This document shows positions 8,156-16,386 of a stretch of DNA of 64,000 nt, one piece after another. Made by a program: the position numbers and the translations under genes. The notes beneath the pieces were generated by a model, which ran no database searches, was not told where the DNA came from, and worked only from the letters and a program-made list of their open reading frames with translations. Positions within the stretch are counted from its first letter, which is position 1, and each line of letters starts with the position of its first letter. This DNA comes from Streptomyces sp. XY006 (lineage in GTDB: Bacteria > Actinomycetota > Actinomycetes > Streptomycetales > Streptomycetaceae), in NCBI RefSeq assembly GCF_002237655.1, contig NZ_NOKT01000036.1, forward strand, positions 1 to 64,000, in the 5' to 3' direction.

Positions 8156-9559
8156 TCAGTGGGCCGCCGTGCCCCGTTCCTCGCGGATCAGGGCGACCAC
8201 GTGCGCCACGGACCGGCGGACCGCTTCCGTCTCCATGAGGAAGTGCCAGTAGTCGGGGTGGCGGCCCTCCAGGGTCGCGACGGCGCGTTCCAGGCGGGCC
8301 ACCGCGTCGTCCAGGGGGCGGGCGTGGCGCGGGTCGGGGGTGTTGCGGCCGGCCATGGCCAGGCGCTGGGCGTCGCGGATGGCGAAGCGGGTGCGTTCGA
8401 TCTCCTGCTGGGGGTCCTTCTGCACGGCGTTCAGCCGGTGCAGGCGGTCGCCGGCGGCCGAGACGGCCTCGTCGGTGGTGTTCAGCAGGGCCCGCACGGT
8501 CGACAGCAGGGCGGTCGCGTCGGCCCAGCGCTGTTCGTCGCGGGCGGTGCGGGCCTCGGCGAGTTTCGTCTCCGCCTGGCGGACGTTCTCGGCGGCCGTG
8601 TCGGGAACGCTCTGCAGGTCCTGCCAGCAGGCGGCGGTGAAGCGGCGGCGCAGCTCGCTGAGGATCGGGTCGACCTGTTCGGAGCGGGTGGTCAGGGCCT
8701 GGGCGCGGGTGCGCAGGGAGACGAGCCGGTGGTCGATCTCGGCGGCGCGCTCGGGCAGCCGCTCGGCCTCGACCCGGACCGCCTCCGCCTCGCGGGTGAC
8801 GCGCTCGGCCCGCTCCAGGGTCTGCGGTACGCCGTGCTGACCGGCGCCCTGGTTCAGCTTCGTGAGCTCGGGGGAGAGGGCGGCCAGCCGGGCGGCGAGG
8901 TCGTCCGCCTTCAGGCCCGTGGCGCGGACCGAGTCGAGGGCGTTGGAGGCGGCGAGCAGGGCCTGGCGGGCGCGTTCCACCGCGGGGGCGAGGCGGGCCA
9001 GCTGCGTCTCGGCCTTGCCGAGCAGCGGGCCGAGGCCGTCGGCGAACCGGTCCAGCTCCTGCTTGACGCGGCCGAGCTCCTCCTTGGCCGCCGTCAGCTC
9101 GCTGCGGGCGCGGGAGGCGGCGGAGGCCTCCAGGTCGTCGCGGTCGAGGTCGTGGGCGTCGACGGCGTCGATGTACCGGTGGCTGGCCTCGTCGATGCGC
9201 CGCCCGAGGGCGTCGAAGTCGCCGACGGCGCGCCGGGCGGCCGGGGAGTCGTCGACGGCGGTGATCGTCTCGATGGAGATGCGCAGGTCGCGCTGGGCGG
9301 TGTCGAGCTCGTAGAAGGCCGCCGCGGCGGCGTCCTTCGCGGCCTGCGCCTCGGCCCGCTGGTTGTCGGCCCGGCCGCCGAACCAGCGGCGGGTGCCGCC
9401 GCCCGCGAAGGCGGCGGGCAGGGCCAGCGCGGCCAGCAGGGGCAGGGTTACGAGCGTGAGCGTGTCGCGGAGCGGGCCCGGTCCCCGGGTGAGGCGGCGG
9501 CGCGGACGGCGTGCGCGCGGCACCGACGGCGAGTACGGCTGCGCTGGTGTCGCCGTCAC
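8156..9559 (-). CDS. Membrane-anchored coiled-coil protein, unknown function
   Basis: A 467-residue protein of unrecognised family. After a basic N-terminus there is one hydrophobic segment (LVTLPLLAALALPAAFAGG, about residues 36-55). The rest is a long, charged, Ala/Arg/Glu-rich helical region with heptad-like spacing, for example AAKEELGRVKQELDRFADG and AETKLAEARTARDEQRW. This predicts an extended coiled coil outside or beneath the membrane. The GTG start at 9559 has a strong GGGAGAGGGA upstream. It may be co-transcribed with the FmdB-like gene. No enzyme motif is visible. Confidence 0.75.
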   Translation of the reverse strand: MTATPAQPYSPSVPRARRPRRRLTRGPGPLRDTLTLVTLPLLAALALPAAFAGGGTRRWFGGRADNQRAEAQAAKDAAAAAFYELDTAQRDLRISIETITAVDDSPAARRAVGDFDALGRRIDEASHRYIDAVDAHDLDRDDLEASAASRARSELTAAKEELGRVKQELDRFADGLGPLLGKAETQLARLAPAVERARQALLAASNALDSVRATGLKADDLAARLAALSPELTKLNQGAGQHGVPQTLERAERVTREAEAVRVEAERLPERAAEIDHRLVSLRTRAQALTTRSEQVDPILSELRRRFTAACWQDLQSVPDTAAENVRQAETKLAEARTARDEQRWADATALLSTVRALLNTTDEAVSAAGDRLHRLNAVQKDPQQEIERTRFAIRDAQRLAMAGRNTPDPRHARPLDDAVARLERAVATLEGRHPDYWHFLMETEAVRRSVAHVVALIREERGTAAH

Positions 9560-9633
9560 ATCCCTCTCCCGTGCTGTGGTCCACCCTGCCCGGTGTCATT
9601 CTCCCACCGGTTAAGGACGAACACACGGGCCGG

Positions 9634-10530
9634 TTAGTTCGCCGTTCGGACCGTCACTTTGCCGTCACCGGTGCGGGCGGACACCACGTGGGCGCTGTTC
9701 TCGTCGCGGGGCACGGTCACGTCGACGCCGCCGTCCCCGGTCTCGGTGCTCACGCGGTAGCCGGCCCGGGGCAGGGCGATGGTCACGGAGCCGTCCCCGC
9801 TGCGGGAGTCCACGCGGTCGGGTACGGCGCCGAGTTCGAGGTGGACGGAGCCGTCGCCGGTGTGGGTGCGCACGTCGCGGGAGGAGACGTCCGCCCGGAT
9901 GGAACCGTCGCCGGTGCGCATCCGCAGCGGGCCGGTGGTGCCGGAGACGCGGATCGATCCGTCGCCGGTGCGCAGCTCGACGGGGCCGGTGGTGTCGGTG
10001 ACGCGGACGGAGCCGTCGCCCGTGCGGATGTTCAGCGGATCGCGGAAGCCCCGGGCGCGGACGCTGCCGTCGCCGTCCCGGACGTTCACGGTGATGCCGC
10101 GGGGCACCTCGATGCGGTGCCTGGCGGAGCAGTCGGCGACGAAGCCCGAGCACTTCAGCCGCAGGACCAGCCGGTCGTCCTTCATGGTCCAGGTGACGCC
10201 GGGGTCCTCGCCGAGGACGACCGAGCCCTGGAACCACCGGGTGACCTCGATCTTCCCGCGCGCATGGCCGTCGGCGGCGACGATCTCCAGGGCGGAGTCG
10301 TCGGAGTCGACGGTGAGGGTGCGGCCCTGGAGGCCGAAGGACCGGCGCTCGGGCTCCTTGTCGTCCCCGGCGGAGGCACCGCAGGCGCCGAGCCCGGCGA
10401 CGAGCCCCACGACGGCACCGGCGACGGCGGCCGTGCGGACGAGGGCGGGGCGGGACGTGCGGGTGCTGCGGGTGGCGGTGCCGGCGGTGGTGCCGGCAGT
10501 GGTGCCGGCGGTGCGTGCGGTGCGGGCCAT
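9634..10530 (-). CDS. DUF4097-type beta-helix lipoprotein with TGDGS repeats
   Basis: A 298-residue exported protein. Residues about 30-50 form a hydrophobic signal ending in a lipobox-like LGAC, so it is probably lipid-anchored. The mature part has seven or more evenly spaced TGDGS/GDGSV motifs (for example RTGDGSVRV, RTGDGSIRV, HTGDGSVHL), as in DUF4097 repeat proteins that fold as a right-handed beta-helix. The N-terminal TAGTTAGTTAGTAT run is a small in-frame repeat. The role is unknown; the family is often associated with envelope stress. The start ATG follows GGGGGAAA. Confidence 0.85.
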   Translation of the reverse strand: MARTARTAGTTAGTTAGTATRSTRTSRPALVRTAAVAGAVVGLVAGLGACGASAGDDKEPERRSFGLQGRTLTVDSDDSALEIVAADGHARGKIEVTRWFQGSVVLGEDPGVTWTMKDDRLVLRLKCSGFVADCSARHRIEVPRGITVNVRDGDGSVRARGFRDPLNIRTGDGSVRVTDTTGPVELRTGDGSIRVSGTTGPLRMRTGDGSIRADVSSRDVRTHTGDGSVHLELGAVPDRVDSRSGDGSVTIALPRAGYRVSTETGDGGVDVTVPRDENSAHVVSARTGDGKVTVRTAN

Positions 10531-10728
10531 GACGATTTCCCCCTGGCGGACGACGGGCGCTCTCGGGCGCTCTACGACCGTACGAACGCGGGGCCCGCCG
10601 GGGGATCCGGGCGGCTCCCGGATCCGGGGTGGGGATAACCCCCGGCACCACCGGCGATACGGGTTTGCGGGACCGCGCCCCGGGCAATGTAGGCTGTCGA
10701 CTCGTCCTGGGCGCGTGACCCGGGAGCC

Positions 10729-10800
<72 letters not shown>

Positions 10801-10810
10801 CCTAGTCAAG

Positions 10811-10859
10811 CAGCAGGTCAGAGGCCCCCCGGAGCTTTTCCGCGGGGCCTCTTCTGCTG
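10811..10859 (+). terminator. Terminator after tRNA-Val
   Basis: GAGGCCCC at 10821-10828 pairs with GGGGCCTC at 10844-10851, and the flanking CAGCAG/CTGCTG (10811-10816 / 10854-10859) extends the stem. Confidence 0.8.
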
Positions 10860-11021
10860 CCGGAATCCACATAGAGTCCACAACCCCAAACGATCATGTT
10901 TCTTTGCCACTCATTTGGGGGAGCCTCTCGACCCCGTGCCCGATTGGACACCGAATTGCTGCTCATCGCGGACGCCCAGCGGGTGCCCCTCGCTGAACTG
11001 GTTCGCTGACAGGAGCCAGCG

Positions 11022-12140
11022 TCACCAGTGGATGGCCTGCCCCTCCGGCGTGACGGTGACGGTGAACCTCTCCAGCATCGGGGCGCCGGCCGCGCACCAG
11101 CGGCGGAACGCCTCCTCCACGGCGTCCCACAGCGGCTCCGGGCCGCCCTGCCGGACGAGCCACCGGCCGCCGTCCTGGTACACCGCGGCCCACGAGCCGG
11201 TCTCGACGTCGACCAGGACGTCCTCGGTGCGCCCGTCCCTCCCCAGCGTCAGCCGCTGGGCGCCCGGCACGGCGAGCTGCACGACGAACCGGGACGCCCA
11301 GTTGTCCAGCACCTCCGTGCCGACGGTCGTCTCGCCCTCCTTGCCGTCCTCCAGGTCGGGGAGCAGGCCGAGCGGCGGCGGCAGGTGCGGGCGGGCGAGC
11401 ATGAAGTTCACTCCGCCGCCGAGCAGCGGACCGGATGCTGTGCCGTCGCGGCGCACCGTCAGCCGCGCGAGCTCGGAGGAGCCGAGCCATCCGCTGATGG
11501 TCGCCAGGATCAGGCCGCCTGGCCGGGTCTGCTCGATCCACCCGGCCGGCACGGTGCGCACGGCGCACGTGGCGATCACCCGGTCGTAGGGGGCGTCCTC
11601 GCTGTGGCCGAGGAGCCCGTCGCCGGTGATGAGCGTGGGGTAGAGGCCGACGTGGCCGAGCGCGGCTCGGGCCAGGGTGGCTACGTCCTGGTCGTACTCG
11701 ATGGAGGTGACGTGGTCCTCGCCGAGCCGTGCACAGAGCAGGGCGGTCGAGTAGCCGGTGCCGGTCCCGATCTCCAGGACCTGGTGGCCGTCCTCGACCT
11801 GGAGGTCCTCCAGCATGCGCAGGACGAGGGAGGGCAGTGTGCTGGAGCTGGTCGGCTCCCGGCTGATCCGGCCGCGGATGTCCGCGGGCACGATCGTGCC
11901 GGCGATCTGTGTCACCAGCGACTCGTCGGTGTAGCAGCCCTCCAGCCAGCCCGGCTCTCCTGGCCGGACGGGTTGCCACGCGGTGAAGTCCGAGCCGTGC
12001 GCGCGCCGGAAGAAGCCGCCGCGCAGGAACTCGTGCCGGGGGACGGCCGCGGCTGCCCGCTTCCACGGCTCGGTGCGCAGGCTGCCGGTGGACGTCAGCC
12101 TGTCCAGGAGCAGCCGGTGGAGCTGTGCTTCTTCGGTCAC
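11022..12140 (-). CDS. tgmC: PIMT-like O-methyltransferase of a graspetide cluster
   Basis: A 372-residue SAM-dependent methyltransferase of the protein-L-isoaspartate methyltransferase (PIMT) type, matching the family described for ATP-grasp peptide maturase systems. Motif I is VLEIGTGTGYSTALL near residue 137, preceded by SREPTSSSTLPSLVLRML, which replaces the usual PIMT substrate-loop motif. A long C-terminal domain follows the Rossmann fold. The GTG at 12140 is chosen because it overlaps the stop of the ligase gene as GTGA, and the upstream extension is ligase sequence in another frame. In fuscimiditide-type graspetides such an enzyme methylates an Asp that then closes to an aspartimide. 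Confidence 0.9.
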   Translation of the reverse strand: MTEEAQLHRLLLDRLTSTGSLRTEPWKRAAAAVPRHEFLRGGFFRRAHGSDFTAWQPVRPGEPGWLEGCYTDESLVTQIAGTIVPADIRGRISREPTSSSTLPSLVLRMLEDLQVEDGHQVLEIGTGTGYSTALLCARLGEDHVTSIEYDQDVATLARAALGHVGLYPTLITGDGLLGHSEDAPYDRVIATCAVRTVPAGWIEQTRPGGLILATISGWLGSSELARLTVRRDGTASGPLLGGGVNFMLARPHLPPPLGLLPDLEDGKEGETTVGTEVLDNWASRFVVQLAVPGAQRLTLGRDGRTEDVLVDVETGSWAAVYQDGGRWLVRQGGPEPLWDAVEEAFRRWCAAGAPMLERFTVTVTPEGQAIHW

Positions 12141-13084
12141 GGTGTCCTCTCCAGAAGGTCGGCCAGGGCCGCGGTCATGGGCAGGCCGGTCTCGGTCTCC
12201 AGCCAGTGCCACTGGCCGGAGGGATTGCACTCCAGGAACCACCATCGGCCGTCCTCGCCGACGGCGAAGTCGAAAGCGCCGAAGACGAGCCCGAAGCCGC
12301 GCATGTAGCGGTGAAGTGCCGGGCGGATGCCGGGCGGTGCCTCGACGACCGTGTAGGTCAGGCGGCTGTAATCGGTGCGCCAGTCGAGGAGGTCGGAGTC
12401 GATGCGGATGCAGAACACGTCACCACCGATGACGGTCGCCCGCACGTCGGCGACCTTGGGGACGCGCTCCTGGAAGAGGTGCGCGGTGCCCGCGACGTCA
12501 TCGGTGATGTCCGCCTCGGCGACCTCGGCGACCTTCACCACGGACGAGACGCCGCCGACCAGATACACCGGGTTCCACAGCGGCTCGTAGATGACCGAGC
12601 CGTGCCGCTTGATGAACAGCCGGGCGGCGTCGGGGCTTGAGGTGATGAGGGTGGGCGGCAGCAGGAACCCGGCCTTCGCCGCTGCGGCCAGCCCGGCCGG
12701 CTTGAACTCCGCATCGCCGATGCGGTGCGGGTGGTTCACGTACAGGCAGTCGGGCAGGGAGGCCAGGACTCCGCCGAGCCCGTACCGGGCCTGGGTGACG
12801 GCGAACTGGGCGTCCTGCTCGTCGAGGTGCGGGAAGGCGAAACCGGACGGGCGCCGGTAGTACAGGGCCCGCACGTTCGCGAGGTCCGCGGTGCGGGAGG
12901 GCGTGAGGAGACGGCCGCGGAGGCCGTGCTCGGTGATCTCTGCCTCCAGCGACAGTGATGCGGGGAAGTCCCCCGAGTCGAGCCGCACGACCGGGACGTC
13001 CCGGCCGTGCAGCTCGTTGATCACCACGTCGGCGGTGGGGTCGTGCAGGCTGGTGACGACCAACACCGGACGCGGACCGCTCAC
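12137..13084 (-). CDS. tgmB: ATP-grasp ribosomal peptide maturase (graspetide ligase)
   Basis: A 315-residue ATP-grasp ligase of the MvdD/MdnC-related maturase group. It starts VLVVTSLHDPTADVVINEL (pre-ATP-grasp domain). The central domain has FQERVPKVADVRATVIGG, and the C-terminal metal/phosphate site reads GAFDFAVGEDGRWWFLECNPSGQ followed by WHWLE (split here), the signature of these peptide ligases. It should link Thr/Ser hydroxyls in the precursor to Asp/Glu side chains. The start is GTG at 13084, overlapping the precursor stop as GTGA, so precursor and ligase are translationally coupled. Confidence 0.93.
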   Translation of the reverse strand: MSGPRPVLVVTSLHDPTADVVINELHGRDVPVVRLDSGDFPASLSLEAEITEHGLRGRLLTPSRTADLANVRALYYRRPSGFAFPHLDEQDAQFAVTQARYGLGGVLASLPDCLYVNHPHRIGDAEFKPAGLAAAAKAGFLLPPTLITSSPDAARLFIKRHGSVIYEPLWNPVYLVGGVSSVVKVAEVAEADITDDVAGTAHLFQERVPKVADVRATVIGGDVFCIRIDSDLLDWRTDYSRLTYTVVEAPPGIRPALHRYMRGFGLVFGAFDFAVGEDGRWWFLECNPSGQWHWLETETGLPMTAALADLLERTP

Positions 13085-13371
13085 TGGTCGGTGTCGTTCC
13101 CGGTGTCGGTGTCCCCGCCGCCCTGCCCGTCAGGGCTGGTGCCCGTCGACGGGTTGGTGCCCGAGCTGGTGCCGTGCTTGCCCATCTGCACCACCTGGCC
13201 GGCAGCGTCGTAGAACACCGCGGTCTGTGTGGCCGGGTCCAGGGCGACGCGGGCGTAGGCGGGGGCCACGGTGGGGTAGGGCGCCATGCGGCCGAGACCC
13301 CACGGGCGGGCGGTGACGAGGCCCTGCGGGAGGGCCAGGCTGGTGGGCAGACGGTCGGAGTGGACGAACAT
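13081..13371 (-). CDS. tgmA: ATP-grasp-modified RiPP (graspetide) precursor
   Basis: A 96-residue precursor. The leader carries RPWGLGRMAPYP at residues 22-33, the type of conserved motif recognised by the ligase in this family, then a YARVALDP-TQTAVFYD segment. The C-terminal core starts near residue 66. It has Thr/Ser at 68-79 (T68, T72, T76, T78), a P80-D81-G82 turn followed by QGGG, and then Asp at 87, 89, 93 and 95 interleaved with Thr. Donors on one arm and acceptors on the other suggest a stem-loop peptide with D81-G82 in the loop. The ATG has GAGGAG five bases upstream. Confidence 0.92.
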   Translation of the reverse strand: MFVHSDRLPTSLALPQGLVTARPWGLGRMAPYPTVAPAYARVALDPATQTAVFYDAAGQVVQMGKHGTSSGTNPSTGTSPDGQGGGDTDTGNDTDQ

Positions 13372-13400
13372 GCTGCTCCTCGTGTCGTCTTGAAGGGTGT

Positions 13401-13454
13401 GGGACCCGCCCCGGCGCTCGACCTGTCCAGGGTTGGGGACCGGGGCGGGAGTCC
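13401..13454 (-). terminator. Strong hairpin between the zinc-ribbon genes and the graspetide precursor
   Basis: CCCGCCCCGG (13405-13414) pairs perfectly with CCGGGGCGGG (13440-13449), with a 25-base loop and flanking GGGA/GTCC. It may terminate the upstream transcript or separate expression of the precursor from the genes before it. Confidence 0.6.
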
Positions 13455-13464
13455 AATGGCGAGC

Positions 13465-13647
13465 TCAGGTGCGCCGAGCCTGGCGGTGCTCCTCGCTCAG
13501 CTGGTGTGCCGCGGTGCACGGGAGCCGGAGGTTCTTCCCCTGCTGGTCCACGGCCGTGCACGTTGGGCAGGTGACGCAGTGGTCTGATAGGCGCACGTAC
13601 GCGTCGCACCACGAGGCCTCGACGACCGGCGATGCGGAAAGCGTCAC
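13465..13647 (-). CDS. Small Cys-rich zinc-binding protein, unknown function
   Basis: A 60-residue protein with CVTCPTC and additional Cys/His residues (WCDAYVRLSDHC, LPCTAAH), suggesting one zinc site. The GTG at 13647 overlaps the stop of the preceding zinc-ribbon gene as GTGA, which decides the start over an ATG 16 codons upstream. It lies 94 bp upstream of the graspetide precursor, on the same strand. No function is known to me. Its fixed position beside the cluster makes an accessory or regulatory role possible but unproven. Confidence 0.65.
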   Translation of the reverse strand: MTLSASPVVEASWCDAYVRLSDHCVTCPTCTAVDQQGKNLRLPCTAAHQLSEEHRQARRT

Positions 13648-13970
13648 GGTGCCCCCTGGGAAGCGAGGCTCCGCAGGCCCATCCGGTCGGGGCACGCCTC
13701 AGTGCGCAGGCACGCGTCGCAGTGCGACACGTGCAGCTTGTAGGTGTCGGACGCCTTTTCCCGGACGCACTTCCCGCAGCCGCGGGGGAAGATCTGCCCC
13801 CCGCGGGGGCTGGGACGGGAGCCCAGATCGCGTGCCGTGTACGGGATGAGACCGGCACCGCACCACACGCAGATCGTGCCCTCGGTCTGCCGCTGCGACA
13901 GCGAGGACACGTTCGGCAGCGGCAGCAGTGCGAGAGCGCCGACGTCCGGGCTGGTCGTCTCGCTGCGCAT
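13644..13970 (-). CDS. Zinc-ribbon protein with three Cys pairs, unknown function
   Basis: A 108-residue protein with CVWCG, GCGKC and HCDACLRTEAC motifs, enough ligands for two zinc ions. The start is set at the ATG at 13970 because GGAGG lies eight bases upstream; a GTG at 14006 extends the frame by 12 codons but has no ribosome binding site. It is followed by the GTGA-coupled small Cys-rich gene. Similar short zinc-ribbon proteins are common in Streptomyces mobile and biosynthetic loci, without an assigned role. Confidence 0.72.
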   Translation of the reverse strand: MRSETTSPDVGALALLPLPNVSSLSQRQTEGTICVWCGAGLIPYTARDLGSRPSPRGGQIFPRGCGKCVREKASDTYKLHVSHCDACLRTEACPDRMGLRSLASQGAP

Positions 13971-14079
13971 GGGTGGGGCCTCCACGATCGCGGTGATCCG
14001 TCTCACACAAACGACCGTAGGTAGGCGCCGTCGATCTCACCCGAGCTGACAGTTCGGGTGAGCCACTGGCTCGGCGCGC

Positions 14080-15282
14080 TTACACGAGCCCGATGCGCAC
14101 CGCCAGCTGCTCCGCCTGCCGGGCATGCATCGCCCGAGCCCGGCGGATCACCGTCAACACCAGCTGTCGTGCGAGTGGAGTCCGCGCGAGGTCCTCCGGC
14201 GCGATCGACTCCAGTCCGAGGAGGGCGAGCAGGGCTGCCGCATCATCCCGGCGCTGGCTATGACAGGCTGCGATTTCCAAGCCGAAGGTGAACTCCCGCT
14301 CCAGCGACGGCAGCCCACTGGTGTCGATGGCGTCCGCTGTGTGCAGGGCCTCGCCCGTCTCGCCGGCCTCCATCTCGATCGACAGGGCGTGCAGCGCTAC
14401 GTTGGTCGGCCCGAACACCGTCCAACCGACGTTGCTGTCGTCGGGCACCACACGGGCCGCCGTCGCCGCATGATCCCTGAGCCGGTCGCGCGCCTCCCAC
14501 CACCGGCGCCGACGAGCCGACCCCACTACCGCGACGAGCTGCAGAGCGCCGGCCATCGCCGTTCGGTCCACCTCCGGGATGCGGGCGCCGGCCACCTGCT
14601 CGGCCGCGCGCAGCGCCAGTTCCTCCGCTTCACCAGGCTGGCCGGCAGCGAGCAGGACGTGCCCCAGGTTCCACTGCGCCGCAGCGATGCGCAGGGGGTC
14701 GTCTGCGTCTTCGGCTGCGCGCATCGCCCGGTCGGCGGCGAGCGTGGCGAGGTCGACGCGGCCCGTGCGGCGCAGGTAGGAGCGGAGCAGGCAGTACAGG
14801 TCCGCGGCGGCTCGCAGGACGGCACGCCGCTCGACAGGGTCCGATCCGACGCGCGCGGCGCGTGCGGCGTGCTCAACATCGGCGACCAGCCGTGGCAGGG
14901 TCTCCGCCGCCCTCGTGAATCGCTCGGCGTCGGTCTGCCAGCTCCGCCAGGCTGCCTCGACCCGGTCCCTCAGCTCGGCGGCCGTTACGGGCTCGGTGCT
15001 TCGGGGCGGCCCGTAGCCGAGTAACGCGCGCCCTACGCCGGCCTCGGCGGTGTCTGCCGTCTCTTCCTCGGCGGGCGGCGTCTCGGAGAGTAGCGCTGCC
15101 GTGGGCACGCCCAGTTCTTGGGCGAGGGCGAACAGAATCTGCAGCGACGGGACCTTAAGGCCCCGTTCGATCTGCGACAGGTAGTCCGGCGAAATTCCGA
15201 CCAGCCCGGCGACTGCGTCTTGGCGGCGTCCTCCGCGGTAGTGCCTGATGCGATCCCCGATCGGGAGGTCTGCTGCAACCAT
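14080..15282 (-). CDS. XRE-family HTH regulator with TPR-like domain
   Basis: A 400-residue regulator. Residues 8-62 form a Cro/C1-type helix-turn-helix (RIRHYRGGRRQDAVAGLVGI, then SPDYLSQIERGLKVPSLQIL). The remaining part is alpha-helical with TPR-like repeats (for example AAQWNLGHVLLAAGQPGEAEEL). The ATG at 15282 with AGGAG upstream is chosen; the much longer open frame upstream is non-coding in character and overlaps the divergent HAD gene. It is transcribed toward the graspetide genes and is the most obvious candidate for controlling them, perhaps responding to a peptide through the TPR region. Confidence 0.85.
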   Translation of the reverse strand: MVAADLPIGDRIRHYRGGRRQDAVAGLVGISPDYLSQIERGLKVPSLQILFALAQELGVPTAALLSETPPAEEETADTAEAGVGRALLGYGPPRSTEPVTAAELRDRVEAAWRSWQTDAERFTRAAETLPRLVADVEHAARAARVGSDPVERRAVLRAAADLYCLLRSYLRRTGRVDLATLAADRAMRAAEDADDPLRIAAAQWNLGHVLLAAGQPGEAEELALRAAEQVAGARIPEVDRTAMAGALQLVAVVGSARRRRWWEARDRLRDHAATAARVVPDDSNVGWTVFGPTNVALHALSIEMEAGETGEALHTADAIDTSGLPSLEREFTFGLEIAACHSQRRDDAAALLALLGLESIAPEDLARTPLARQLVLTVIRRARAMHARQAEQLAVRIGLV

Positions 15283-15363
15283 GCACCTGCTCCTCGCTCC
15301 TCGTTCCGAGCGTAGGGTGCCCGCTGCGTGGGGACCGGGACTTTGGGAAGAGGGGAGGCGCTG

Positions 15364-16032
15364 GTGCCGGAACTGGTGCTGTGGGACATCGACCACACGT
15401 TGATGGCGACGCGCGGACTTGGCGGCGAACTGTGGGGTGAGGCGTTCGAGCAGGTAACAGGGGTGGCGCTGCGAGAGCAGGCGTCGGTGACTGGGTCGAC
15501 GGAGCGGGTGATCCTTCGGGAGACGGCGCGCCTGCACGGCCTCCCTTACAGTGAAGACCTCTTCGTGCGGTTCGCTGACGCCCTCGGCGCGGTTCACGTC
15601 CGCCGGGCAGCCGAGATGCGTGACCGGGGCCACGCCCTGCCTGGTGCAGCCGCTGTCCTGGCCGCTCTCGCGGAGCGGAGTGTCCGCCAGTCCGTCGTGA
15701 CTGGCAACATCCGCCAGGCCGCCGAGGTCAAGCTCGCCGTGTTCGGCCTGGACGCGTACCTGCGACTCGACGAGGGCGCCTACGGGGAGGACGGCGAGGG
15801 GCGTCCTGAGCTACTGCACGCCGCTCTGAAACGGGCGGGTGTGTCCGCTCAGGGCGCGGTGTTCGTGGGCGACACTCCTGCGGATGTCGCTGGCGGGCGT
15901 GAGGCGGGTGTTCGGGTGGTGGCGGTGGCGACGGGTCGTACCGCGGCGAGTGAGCTTCGAGCGGCAGGCGCCCACTTCGTGCTGGACGAGTTGTCGGACA
16001 CAGGCCAGGCGCTCGCCGCGATCGAGGCATGA
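15364..16032 (+). CDS. HAD-family hydrolase (phosphoglycolate-phosphatase-like)
   Basis: A 222-residue HAD hydrolase with motif I LWDIDHTLM at residues 5-13, motif II VVTGNIRQ, the lysine-equivalent in the cap-core transition, and motif IV VFVGDTPADVAGG near residue 162. The GTG at 15364 is selected because GGGGAGG precedes it by five bases. It is divergent from the XRE regulator. The substrate is unknown; it may act on a phosphorylated metabolite, and no link to the graspetide is evident besides location in the island. Confidence 0.88.
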   Translation: MPELVLWDIDHTLMATRGLGGELWGEAFEQVTGVALREQASVTGSTERVILRETARLHGLPYSEDLFVRFADALGAVHVRRAAEMRDRGHALPGAAAVLAALAERSVRQSVVTGNIRQAAEVKLAVFGLDAYLRLDEGAYGEDGEGRPELLHAALKRAGVSAQGAVFVGDTPADVAGGREAGVRVVAVATGRTAASELRAAGAHFVLDELSDTGQALAAIEA

Positions 16033-16078
16033 CGAAAGGGCCACCCCCTCCCGCCCGAAGGCGAGAGAGGGCACAGGC

Positions 16079-16276
16079 TCAGGGGTACTGGCGGCGGGTC
16101 GGGTCCAGTCCGGCTGCGAGAGGGGCAGGCGGCCCGGGATCCGGGTCTCCCTCGGCTGGCTCGCAGCTCCGGCCCGTGAGGCGGGAGATCTGGTTGCGGC
16201 CCTTGCCCTCCGCGTGCAGTTCGCGAATGCGCTGCAGCTCGGCCTCCGTTACCGGGTTGGTGTTCTGGTTCGCCAT
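16079..16276 (-). CDS. Small helix-turn-helix (resolvase-type) protein
   Basis: A 65-residue protein starting MANQNTNPVTEAELQRIREL, followed by a helix-turn-helix of the resolvase/HTH_38 type (HAEGKGRNQISRLTGRS). The ATG has a perfect GGAGG five bases upstream. Such short HTH proteins are frequent in actinomycete prophages and integrative elements, where they may act as regulators or excisionase-like factors. That makes this the closest thing to a recombination accessory gene in the island; the assignment is inference from motif only. Confidence 0.7.
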   Translation of the reverse strand: MANQNTNPVTEAELQRIRELHAEGKGRNQISRLTGRSCEPAEGDPDPGPPAPLAAGLDPTRRQYP

Positions 16277-16386
16277 CTTCACCTCCGCAGGCTCCATATC
16301 GGGCGATACGCTCTTGGCCTCATCGCGGCGGGGGCGCGATGCCGCAGAGCCACAGCGCCCCGCCGCCTGACGTGGAGGGGTGCCAC

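Noticed and set aside
10801..11021. Integrase or excisionase remnant next to tRNA-Val
   Set aside because: No frame with recombinase motifs (R-H-x-x-R, Y) is visible; the stretch holds only the terminator and non-coding DNA.
15283..15633. N-terminal extension of the XRE/TPR regulator
   Set aside because: The extension overlaps the divergent HAD gene, has no domain, and the ATG at 15282 has a proper ribosome site directly before the HTH.
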